From Clitopilus passeckerianus (taxonomy: Eukaryota > Basidiomycota > Agaricomycetes > Agaricales > Entolomataceae): a stretch of DNA of 64,000 bases. Location: NCBI GenBank assembly GCA_944990035.1, contig CALYLX010000068.1, forward strand, positions 58,129 through 122,128. Direction: 5' to 3'. How positions within the stretch are numbered: position 1 is the first letter of the stretch; each line of letters begins with the position of its first letter. The translations under genes were made by a program, and so were the position numbers. The notes beneath the pieces are model-generated. The model was not told where the DNA came from. It searched no databases and was given only the letters and a program-made list of their open reading frames with translations. Positions 45,050 through 56,763 of the stretch are shown here, piece after piece.

Positions 45050-45305
45050 CCCCAAAATTAGGCACAGCACACGCGTTCTATACGTTGTAATATCTTTTGT
45101 CGCCTTTTGTTCTCTCAATTTATACCCATTGCTCTGAATATCATTACAAACTATGGGCAATGCAGCCGACAGTGTAGTCGTACTAGGAAACACGATGGCG
45201 GACCGAAATTAGTCTGAAAGCCGGTGTTTGGCAGCGGCACCGCAACACAACAACGATCTCGAAAAAATCTTGACCAGAAACCACTGAGGCTCTGGACGGA
45301 CGTGC

Positions 45306-48300
45306 ATGAGTAGCTTAGCCACACAACTCGCGCAAAGCGCGTCTCTAAATGCTGGCCTTCTGGTAGACAGGTCAAAGAGAAGGCCCACCGAATCTTACCT
45401 CTTCACTGGAAAAGATGTTGACACATATGATTTGGAATCCATCCACGCCCTCGGCTTGAATGGACTCCTACAGTTGGCGAAGCTGGACCCCTCAATTAAA
45501 AAGTTCCAAGGAAGTTTGTTCGGAGAGAGTGCAAAAGGACTTGATCGTACTCTTCTGAGCCAGGATGAAGCCAAAGCTTTGGATGCCAAGTTAGAACAGT
45601 TTTTACAACTTGTAGGAAGATGGATTATGGAGACACCGACGGGATGTGTTATTGAGTGGTTGGTAAGGAGGTTTAGGTGCGTTTCATGCGAATTGTAGGT
45701 TCTACATGAAGTTAATGTCAATCCAGGATCAATGAATTCAATATTCCAACCGTCCTTGGTGTATTCTTGCCATACCATGAGTCGGTGCATTTTGCGAAAA
45801 TGCTCTCTATCTTGCATATCAAGTTAGTGTTATTCTTAATATCTGCGAATTCGTGCTTAGGGGTTTCTTTTAGACCGCAAACAACTTGGGCATTCCTGCT
45901 TCCCTTCAAGTCAGCTGCTCAAAGCCTTCCTCGGATTCCACTTGTAACAGAAATGCTACAAAACACCGAAGTCGCGAGATTCATCATATCTCTACTTCCC
46001 GCTGCAGTGAAGGCATATCAAGAAGCCGGACCGACTCCTCATTCAGCCCTGCTTGCCTTCAATGCAGCTTGTGCCCACGACTTCATGTCTAGGAGCAGCA
46101 AAATCGACCAAGGAACAGCAGCTTTCCTTATGCCAGCGTTCTTGTTACCTTTGACAGTGAAGAATAGGACACGGGATGCAATGGTATGAAACTTGTGTCT
46201 ACAAATTGAGCTCGGCTTATTCATACGTACTAGCTCGGCAGCATCCTCCTCCTGGCATTCTTCTCTCGTAAATGCACACTTTCACCGTCAGCCTTGAATA
46301 TAATTGTGAAGGCAATGGTAGAGGCTTGTGGCGTGGTTGAACAGACAGGCACACAATACGTATCTACCAATCAATTCTTAAAGGCATCGTTGTCCACGCT
46401 TGAAAAGCAAGAAGAGCTAGATGCCTTCGAAGAGCGAACGTCTCAGGCAATAATCCACCTGAAGTAGGAAGCCTGGATTTCGCTCGAAGTTCCTCTTACT
46501 GACTTTCTCAAATAGGAATATTGATCAGGCTCTGAAGGAAACCTATATGTGGAACGGAGCCGAAAAATTGCTACGCCCACTCCTACCATACCTCATTAAT
46601 AGGTATGGTAGTCATGGCCTGAAACATTATATCAGCTAGCTAAAATCCATTTAGTGCGGCCGATGTGAAAGAATCCACACTGTTGGAATCGCTTCTAACT
46701 TCTCTCAATGTCCCAGAGGGGGTCATTGAACGAGCTGTGATGCTTCTAATCGACGCAGTTTTGAAACACCCGGATGACGTTTCCCCCTCCTCGTTGTCCA
46801 GCCGCAATGCATTATCCATAGTGTATCAACGGCATCCTTCCGCCTTCACCAAGGTGTGCGATCTCCTCGGCAATGGCGAATCCGCCTTGGACTCCAATGC
46901 ACTCGATCAACTTCGCATCTCGCTATCAATGGTAAGAAGATATGTTTCAGTAGGACTTGGGCTTTATCTAATAAAAGGCATAGGTTCCGAAAGTTAGAGG
47001 GCCAATCAGAGGGTCGACAGTGACAGAAGAAAGCGAACTTGATACGGTTCTGGCTTCAACTAATCCTGATGCCAGGATTAGGGTCGTTGCCGTAAATCGC
47101 CTCTTAGAGGCCTTGCAGAACAGTCAGACCTCAGAAGAAGACAAGGTACCGGAAAACAGGTGGCTCTATCCACAGATTCGCTGACATTGTCATAACCAGG
47201 AATCTGCTAGATCGGCTCTTTTGGCCCGTGCTCAGGACACCAATGTCGCTGTTGTTGAAGCATTATACAGCACACCGAAAACTATTCTTCCGTTCCTCTT
47301 GGGCAATTCATCTACCTATATCGACCATTTGACTCAAGTCCTATGTCCTCCAGGCGCATCAATCAAGAAGAACCACCGCCCCCTTCTTCGCGTCCACTTC
47401 CAGTTCCTGGTCACCTATTTTCTACAAAATCGGAGTCTCCAGCAATCAACCAGAAATACTATCTTCCACAAGGTTATCTTCCCCTTCCTCCTGTTCTCCA
47501 AACCCAGGCAGCACACAGCTGAGGCCGTGTGGACCATAATCGTTTCCAGCCCTCAAGGCAATGCCTTACATGAATGGCTCACGGGCTGCTCCCAAATTAT
47601 CAAGAGGGAAGGAGATCAAGTGCAAGTTGGAGGCACCGACAAGATGGCAGAAGTGAATTTTGCCATCGCCACCTCTATCGCCCGTAAGTTAACACGAGAT
47701 GCATACTCTTTCCCTGCCTAAATCCATGCCCAGGCAACATACTCAAGTCTAATCAATACCCGGACCACTTCAATGACCTCATTTCCAAACTTGAAGACTG
47801 CGATTCTAGCGTGCGAGCGCTCGCTTATCTTGTTGGCCGTTCCCTTCTTCTTCAATTGTCTGGGGAGCATCAAATCGAGGCTGCACGGCAAATGCTCAGA
47901 ACGCTTTCCCTCGAAGATTTGACCGAGCTTGGAGACCTGGAACAGAATGACAGTGACGATGTAAGTACGTTCCCCCTCGCATGAGTCAATAACTCACGAG
48001 AGAACCCCCTTCGTGAATAGATTATTACTGAGCCAGCACTGGGCAAGCTGGTTATCACCAAACCAAGTAGTCGATCTACCTCACGTTGGTTGCAGGTCTC
48101 ACTGATCGCTGCGACTTTGAGCATTCCCCGGCCTGAAAATGCACCTCTTAACTGGTTCGAGCAACCAACGGTAAGTTCTCCTAATTAAATTGTCTCTCCG
48201 TCGAACTCACTTTTTTCAGGATGTGGTTCCAGCTAGTCGGGGATTCGCCTACGTTGAACTTCTTCGAACAATCTACAGAGCCGCAAATATGCTGAATTCA

Positions 48301-51300
48301 GCACCCACCCTCATCGTCTCAATCCTCTCCACTCTTTTTGAGACCTTGAAGACCGACGTCCTGGCTTTCTTGGCAGCAATATGGACGAACTCGTCGGCCC
48401 TTTCGCAATCAGAGATCACAGATCTGCGGACAATTGCTCTCCACCATGGTGCTGCCTTCCTCCATGCCCACGTTCTTGAAGGAGACGACACGGATTTCCA
48501 AACCATCCTGCCGGGTCTCTTGGTCCCTCTTCAGAGTTCGGACGCCGAGCAACGTCGTATCGCCATGGCTTGCATCTCACACTTACACCAACTCGCCTCG
48601 CGCAAGTTCAAGAGAATCTATGGGTTTGATACAATCTACGGAACCAAAACTGGTAAGAATTTAGGCGAGAGGCATCACCGCTGGTTCTGATTATTCACCT
48701 ATTGTTAGCTCAGGTGCAGTACCTTGATCAACGAGACTTTGGGAAATACGTCGGCCAGCTGGTTGAACACCAGGAGCATTTCTTGCAAGATTCAAGTTAT
48801 CTTACCGTTCTTCATCAACAACGCCTACAGATCAACAAAACGCAGAAAAAGCGCGACAACGAGTTGGTACTCTTCGCTTCGCAGTTTTCCTTGCGAGTTC
48901 ATGTTTTTTGGTTTACAGATACAGGCATCGGATCCTCTGTTTCCTCTCGTCACATGTGGCTGCCTTTGCTACCTCTTCTGCCCAATTGGCGCTCCTCCGA
49001 AGTTTGAAATCAGTTTCGGATGGAGCAAAGATGTTATCACTTGCCCCACTAATCACTTGTTCCTTTTCTCGACCTGCCTTCAACGTTCATATGCAGGAAC
49101 CCGAAAAGAGGAGCTTCTGATTGCGTTGGCTGCTTCGTTTGATATCTCAGTCGCCCAAGACCTCAATGATGAAGCTCAGACCAGCTGGTCTATCTTTCTA
49201 TCGGTAGTTTGTTGCTCCCTAACAGGTCGTTCTTCTTTTCTTCTGGCCAGTTCATTATGCTGATTCCCCGTCAAAACAGACTCTGCTCTCTTTGACGTGA
49301 CTGCACGATCCCTCAAAGCAGGATTATTCGCGGCTCTCAATGTTGATCGCCGGGTGCTCCTGCTCAACACGATCCTTGATGAAAGCATGGAGAACGCAGG
49401 GAACGTAAGTCGTCCGCTATTCACTCTTACAATCAACTAAAGTGAGCACCCAGTACATCGTATGCAAGCAACTGCTTGGCTGGCTTCTCGAAGATGTTTC
49501 CATGATGTGTCACATGATTGAACTCTATCAGTCAGCTGCCGTTGGAGAGTCTCCCCGCTCAGCAAAGCGCGTAAAAACAACGGGGTAAGGTGGCTCCGTT
49601 GAAAAGAGAATGTACTTCTAATCCTTAAACAGGTCTACAAAGGATGATTCTCTTCTGCGGCTGACCCTGCTCGCGGAGGTCCTCGCAGCAAAACCTTTGC
49701 CAGGCTCCCTAGATCTTGTTTCCCAATTATTAGATGCGATGAATGCAATCTTGCATTCATCCGTCACTCAAGCGGATTCAGATTACATCGAACAGCTTCT
49801 CATGGCTGCCATTGAGGAGAGCTCAGGAAACATCACGGTGAGAATTTTGCGGTCCTTGTTAGACCCCCAAGTGTTCATAGAGACAATCAAGGAGATACCG
49901 AATTTATCGCCTAGCAATGTCAGATTGGACGTGTTAGTCGAGCTACTCAGAGGTAGGCATTCTGGTAATCATTTAAATATTCCCCTGACGAAGACTTGCA
50001 TACAGTGGCAGAAAATCCCCAAACGTTTCATCAAGCACTCCTACTCATAGCCAATTTGACACGATTGGCGCCTGACTCGGTGTTATGCAACGTTATGCCT
50101 ATCTTCACTTTCATGGGATCAAACGTGTTCCATAGAGATGACACCTACAGCTTTAAGGTTGTGCAGCAGGCGAGTGATTCGGATTTCTCGGGTTCCAGAC
50201 CATTCCTAATTTTAGTTTAGACGATTGATAATATTGTGCCAGTCATGGTCTCTTCTCTTCGGGAAACGAACTCTCCGGGCTTGGAACTTTTCAGGGCTTC
50301 AAAGCCTTTCATTCGAACCTTTTCGGATGCTTCTCATCACATCCCTCGCCATCGCAGACTAGGGTATGTCATTTAAACACCGTGGAAGCGGCTACTCACA
50401 GTTTTTCAGATTCTTCTCTCACTTGTTGGACGTACTGGGTGTCGATTTCTTGGCCCCGCTTTGCATGCTTCTGCTAGAAAGGGTGGCAAACCGGATCGCC
50501 CGCCAAGCAAATGAAGATGTTGTTTCCTTGCTACAACTCCCTCAATCATTAATGGAGAACCAGACACATGTGGTCCAAACACAGGTCAATCAGCTCTTAC
50601 TGATCGGAGGAATATCAGCTCAAAGGCTCCTAGGCGCTCACAGATATACTACGCGAAGCACAACGACTTGTCAACCGTTTAATCAATCCTGAGGCCGCCT
50701 CGCCAGTCCTTCTGGACACAACGTAAGAAAGACCCTCGAAATGCAAAGTTATTGGCTGACCTGCCTTCAGAGATGATGACCCGGATGCGGTCCTCGTTGG
50801 CTTGTGGAGACGCACCAAGACTTTGCTCATCTTTGTTGGATACGCCACGAAGAGCTTCGCGACGTCCTCTGCAACTGGCGAAACGACCCAACTGATCTCC
50901 AGTCTTATTCCACTCACACAAAGTCCCGTTTCTGGGCCTATCCAAGACAAGCTGGATGACCTCGCGTTAACAGCTCAAACCTCTTTGCAACGGATTCTTG
51001 AATCACTGCGGGCTTCTGACTTCATCTCTGCAGCCCTATCAACTTTACACTCTGAGAATTCACAGGTGTGTTTGAAAGATTGATCTCACCGTGGTTTGCG
51101 ATGAACCATCTCTCCAGGTCTACACCAGCGGACTTGCTCTGCTTGGTAACAGGCTTCCAGAGATTTCAGCATCAACACGTCAAGGGTTGTCATCTACAAT
51201 GGTTGAGATCATCGCTACCATCCAGACGCTTATGGCAAACGACCCCACTCCTGAACTGATGGGCTCAGCGTTCGGCGCTCTGTACGCAATTGCAACGACA

Positions 51301-53008
51301 CTGTCAACAGGCGAAGAATCTGCAATGTCAGGGACAATTCAACGAATCTTGAAGGCAATCAAGCGCGGTGAATGCATCGCGTCGGCGCTCAAAGTCCTAG
51401 CTTCTCTTCCGTTCGTTTGCCTACATCTGTCCCTTCAGTTTGGCTGACATTTGTATTCGTCAATAGGTCAAAGCTTGGTCCCCGAATCATTCCATACTAT
51501 CGCGAGATCGTCGATCAATGCATGATCCTTATTCGAGAGGGGAACCTGGTTGGTTTTTCTACCTTCTCCTCCCTGCAATTATTGAACGCTGTTCCCAGAT
51601 GTTGTGGAAGACGCTTGTGCCACAATTCGCGGCCTTCTTGTATCCATTCCAACTTTCTGGGGGCTGCGGAGGTCATCAAGACCGTCTCGCTTGTTGTAAA
51701 CTCTCCTGAAAATAGAAGTAAAAGCCTCAATACTCAGCTTACCAAAGCGGTCGTCAAACACATACCCGCTACGGTTGTTTTGCCAGCTCTAGTGCAGGTT
51801 TGGGAGCAACCGTGGCTGAATACCTCTGTGAGTTTTTGGCTTTGTGCTGTGTCATAGACCCTCATATTTTTAATTAAAGCCGCAACGCACTGTATACATG
51901 GAAATTCTCCAAAAAACCCTCCGAAATGCATCACGACCAGTCGTCCTGGAGCAACTCAAGCCCACTTTCAAGGTGCTTTTAAGCTCGTTCGATTTCGCAG
52001 CCGAGGACAGATGCTTGGTGAGTGTCAACATTGAACCTCCAAATTAGAAGGGTTGACACGATGAGAGCAGGCAGAGATACAAACGATTTCAGCCTTCCGG
52101 GAGTTGGTAGTAAAACTGAATGAGGCAGCCTTCAGATCTCTATTCCGCCGACTCTACGATTGGGCTTTCGCAAACGATGCTAGTATGCAGGTTTTTTACC
52201 GTCAGGATCAAGTATCTGAAAGCTGATATCGAACTTATGTCTAGCTGCCATGCGGAAGAAAGTCGTATTCTGTCACCTCTACTCTTCTCTGCTCGAATAT
52301 TTCAAGGTGAGAAGCATTGATTGATGTGTGCATCGCTGCTTGTTAATTTCAACACAGGGTTTGATGACCCCATACTTGTCCATTGCCTTCGACTCTTTCC
52401 TGCTTGCGCTGGAGACATTGGACCATGGTATCTCTGGTTATGAGGAGTTCTGGTTGGGTATCCTACAAACACTCACTCAAAGCCTGGCATTTGATGAATC
52501 AAGTGAGTGATTAAATCGCATCCCGATATTTGTTAATAAAGGGTTTCAAGCTTTCTGGAAGGATGATAAGCTTAGGCGGCTTTCTGGACCACTTATCCAG
52601 CAAGTTGCGGTTTGTGCCCGTCTCAGGTCATCTGAGGCCAAATCGGCAATCCAGGATTGCCTCAGCGCAGTTGTTGAGGCCACTAGTGACGACACAATAT
52701 TGAAAAATCTCAACCTTCACATACTAATGCATACACGTTCGGAGGAGGCCAGGATACGTCAAACCGCACTAACATGTGCTGAATCGCTCTGGAGAAACCA
52801 CGGGAATAAGTTATTGGGTAAGTTCCCACATCACCCGTCACAGAGCACCAATTGAAAATTATACACTACAGGGCTTGTGGCCGAGACGACTACTTTTATT
52901 GCGGAATGCAGTGAAGACGAGAATGATATGGTGGTGAAAGAGTCCTTCAGGTTGAAAGATGCAGTGGAGAACGCAGCCGGTAGCATAGATGGATTGTTAG
53001 ATAGATAG
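45306..53008 (+). CDS. UTP10: UTP10/HEATR1, HEAT-repeat subunit of the U3 snoRNP (SSU processome)
   Basis: The N-terminus (MSSLATQLAQSASLNAGLL, then SYLFTGKDVDTYDLESIHAL, CVIEWLVRRFRINEFN and FLPYHESVHFAKML) is the conserved UTP10 start. About 30 exons of HEAT-like helical repeats follow over 7.7 kb, for a protein of roughly 2000 residues. First exons: 45306-45676, 45727-45822, 45874-46183, 46234 onward. The C-terminus ends SIDGLLDR and TAG at 53006-53008. The acidic NECSEDENDMVVKESF-like end precedes it. UTP10 is needed for Pol I transcription and early 18S rRNA processing in the nucleolus. I checked the first third exon by exon and found it intact. Junctions near 48860-48970 are ambiguous: the HRILCFLSSHVAAF exon needs a very short intron or a weak donor. 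The gene is convergent with the PAK-like kinase, 48 bp away. Confidence 0.9.
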
Positions 53009-53056
53009 CAAGGGTAACCTATAAAATTAATGCAAGATGGGTATAATATCCAGACA

Positions 53057-56000
53057 TTATTGATCCTCAGCAATCTGGAGCCGTTGCTCGATTGCCATGC
53101 ACTGAGAAAGTATTTGTATAACCACGGCACGCCCGCATGCATTGTTAATGAATGAAGTCTGCAGGGCAGAATTAGCTTAGTGCGATGGCTAAAGGGAGTC
53201 GAATCACCTTTCTGAGATCCTTCGGTTTCGGGCGAGACGACGGTGGGAGAGAGCACTGGCGGAGGAAGTCGTGAAAGCCTGGTGAAAGAGTTCTGACTGC
53301 CGTAGAGCGGGCCAACGGTCGGACACCTGCTGGGTCTCAGCGAAAGGTGGTTCTGCTTCTGCCATTTCCCACACTGTGGCGCCAAGAGACCAAACGTCTA
53401 CTTGCAAGGCGTCATAAGGGGGCTGTTTATGGTGGGAGAGGTCAGTTTGAATTACGGTTCCTGCAGAATCAGATCACCTTCGGATCTCAGGGGCCTTAAG
53501 AGAACAGACATGTTAGCTCAGGCCAACACAAGCGATAGGCGACCAACGCACTTGCCAGTATACAACACCAACGGAGTCGGAACACATCGAGGACTCAGCT
53601 GGAACTCGTATAGCAGTAGAGAAGTCGGCTTGAGGGCCGCGATTAGCTAGACGTTAACCATTCAACCATTTTTGACTGACCTAATTTCAGGAGTCCCTCG
53701 TTGTTGAGTAGCAAATTATCAGAGCGGACATCTCGGTGTGCGATTTGATGTTGCTGGAGGAAGTCCAATGCAAGCAAGATCTGATGTTCATTGGAGTCAG
53801 GGGTGGGCCGAAATCAAGATCGTAGTTGAACTCACATCGCTAGCAAACCTCGCGAAAAGCCTGTCTTGCTGGAGCATGAGGCCATGAGGAACTAAGGCAA
53901 TGACGTCCGCAAGACTCCTTTCCATTAGTTCCATCCGTATCCATAATGTATCCTCAACCAAATCCACATAGACCGCATCCATAGCTAGAATATGGTCGTG
54001 TGACATCCCTTTCATCAGAGATAATTCTCTTTGAAGGTCTGTCAGCTTTGGAGATCCGGTGGGTAGAATGGCGACACTCTTAATGGCGACGAAGCTACTC
54101 GCACCAGTGGCGAGGTTACTCTGGTCGCGAGCTTTCACGAAAGCAGAGAGTTTGAGCTTATGTCGGTTATCCGCTGCAAGTCGGGCAGCGAAAACAGAAC
54201 CGCTCTCTCCCTCCGCGATTTCCTGCAGCTCCAAATAGTGGTTGCGAGGATCCACGGCTTCATCAATGAATTCTTCCAGAGGTGCGACAACAGAAGACAA
54301 CCATCCTGGGTACCGCTGAAATGGAGTCTTCGGAGTCGTGCCGGAAGCCATAGGCGTAGGCAAGCCAGCCGAAGGAATGTCGCTAATGACAATCCTAGGC
54401 TTGGAGCCGTCCAGTAAATCCTCTTCTTCCTCGTCAAATGTATCTTCAGTGGGTATTCTAATTTTTGGCCGTCCAGCTTTCTCTGAGTAGGATGGACTTG
54501 GTGGGAAGATGAGCTTGCCAGGATCTGGTGAGGGTGTTGAATCATAGTAATAAGTTAATGGTGATTCAAGACCACCATCAGTCATCGGAGTCTGCTGTTC
54601 ATAAGATGTTGGACTTGATGACCCGGTCCCGGAGGTTGAACCTTCCTCGCTTCCGAAGTGAGAGCTCAGGGGAGAAGGCGGATGTCTCGACGCATCTTGG
54701 ACATGTATAGCAGGAGGAGTTGGTCGTGGAGGCTGCTCGGTTTTAGGTGAACTCGTTAACACGACCGGTGCCGCTCTTCGTATGATGGATACGCTCCGTA
54801 CAATTGTCGCAGGCTCTGCTATCACCGTCGAAGTACTGCTCCTGCTTGAATCCCTATTCGATGGCCGTCCGCCACTTGCCCTGAGTAAACCTTCACCGTC
54901 ATCAAGATCCGGCTCTTGATCGTCTGGCCGGGTATTGGAAATAGTTGGTCTCCCTTTCTTGGGACTAAGGGGTAGGGTGGGAGATGATGTTTCACTGAGT
55001 GCGGCGCTCAGTGGTGGTTCCTGACCGGAGGCATGAACCACGTTGTGCATCGACTTGAATAGAGGGGAGACGCCAGTGGGAAGAGGGAAGGGAGAATGGA
55101 GGACGGTCGAGTAGTCGGTTCGTCATCCCAGCTCGTGGCTTCGGGGTCGTAACGCGCAGTAGACGCGGGTTCCACCCATGAAGAACCAAGAGCGTCCTCG
55201 TCTGCCTCTAAGTCGAGCGTCAAGGGGTGTAGACCAGGTAGAGTGGCAGGAGGGGAAGCCTTCTTTTGAATCGCCTGACTTTCCATTCGCTCATAGTAGA
55301 CTTGATTTGTGACTGCAGGTGGGCTTTGATTGGTCTTCTTCGATCCGAACGAAAGCTTCGACTCTTGTGCCGTAGAAAAGGTCGACGTATTCGGCGTGGA
55401 ATCGTCTGCGGTCGAAATGCCTGACAATAAAGCCTCACCCCATGAAGATAGGTCTGACGAATCTTCGTGCTTCGTGAGTGAGAGTCTCGGAGGCAGTGCG
55501 GTCAATGGTTTCTGACGACTATCCGATGAAGAGCGTGAAAGTTGATGAGGGAATTACCGAGCTCCAGCTCCGAACCCTCAAACGAAGATTCTGGTGTCTG
55601 GGATGTTAATTTTGAGAGTTGATGTGTTAATCCCAATCTCGGGGCGGCACCTGACTGTGCTGATGGCTGCAAATTATTTGCACCTGGAGCCATATATATC
55701 TCTCACCAAGGGGAGATACTATGGACAGGCCATTTGGAGTGGGAGGGTTGGCCGCGAGGGTGGGGCCGGTTTGGAGGGACCACTCGAAGGTAGCGTATCT
55801 GATGGGCCAGAAGGATGTGGTCCTTCATGAATGTCGAGCACCGGGAACTTTGAATCCATGGGGTCAGTGTCGAGGAACGAGGTTGGAGCACGATTGGCAC
55901 TGCCTCGCTCTACAGAAAGCTGGCGTTGAGGAACCGACCTCGTCAAATGGAAGTTTTCTGAGGAAGTCAAAGAAGATTTCGATTGCTGGCGTGGAAGCGA

Positions 56001-56763
56001 GGTTGTCCGTGGGACGGGGTTCATGATTACTGGGGTATCTGATGGAGGCGATACGGGTCGTATGCTACTTGCATATTGTGAGGTAGGGGAGCGTGCTGCT
56101 GCCCTGCGATGCTGCATGTTCTCTATCTCCTCCTGAGAGAACCCAGCTTGGGATAGTGAGGATACCCAGGAAGGGGTAGACCCACGAGACTGTAAACCAG
56201 TCAATAAAGTGAGATTCTTGTAAGTTAAGTAGCTTACCCCTCGTTAACGTGTATATTGTGCTGGTTGGGTATTAGTATAGGAATAAGCGAAAACATATCT
56301 TGGAGCATACCTGGAAGTTCCAGGGCATTGATATACCTCCATCTTCAGTAGGTAAGGGTGGTACCTCTTCGGAGGTTGGGCTCTTCGTCTGTGATTTCTG
56401 ACGTTTTGGGAATCTGAAGAAACCAGATTTCTTTTCCTTGACTCCTTTATGAGAAGCGTCCGTTCTCGTAGTGGACTTGGAAGATGGTGCAGTAGAGACG
56501 AGCGACATCGTTGATTTGTTCATGTCCGGAAAGAGGCTGCGGGCCTGCTGGAACCCAGGCGTTACTGGAGTACTTGGTATGGAGAAAGAGTCAGGTGATA
56601 GCGATGCAAGCGACCTATTGCGAAGGTAATAGGCGTCCTTGGGAGGTAATGGTGGTGGTTTGGCCTCTTTCTCTTTGGACGCAAATTTGAATACTTTCAG
56701 GCTGGTAGAGAACCGGGAAGACTTCGGTGTCAGCTGAGTGGAAGAAGCGCTGCCGCTTGCCAT
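53057..56763 (-). CDS. CRIB-containing PAK/STE20-like protein kinase with apparent frame breaks
   Basis: Supported exons include 56763-56311, 56260-56238 and one from 56189. The N-terminal 150 residues are basic and Ser/Pro-rich. A CRIB (p21-GTPase binding) motif spans the first introns: GISMPWNFQHNIHVNEG. A long Ser/Pro-rich linker precedes the kinase domain (ELQEIAEGESGSVFAA, VAIKSVAILPTGS, HRDVRSDNLLLNNEG, ADFSTAIRVPAESS, YWQAPEIR, VDVWSLGATVWEMAE). The C-terminus is NNACGRAVVIQILSQCMAIE ending at 53057. The usual DFG is DFS, as I recall for the fungal PAKA-type group. It would act below Cdc42/Rac. Two conserved junctions cannot be read without one extra C: CTACCCCTTCC (plus-strand G run 56173-56176) in GLVGLP(P)SWV, and CAGCCCCCTTATG (about 53416-53422) in R(S)PPYDAL. 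A third possible break is near 55080. These are sequence errors or recent inactivation. Confidence 0.7.

Noticed and set aside
55200..55510. Separate gene in the PAK-like linker region
   Set aside because: The Ser/Pro-rich frame is continuous with the kinase gene through small introns (for example GTCCAT donor, 46 bp near 55680-55725).
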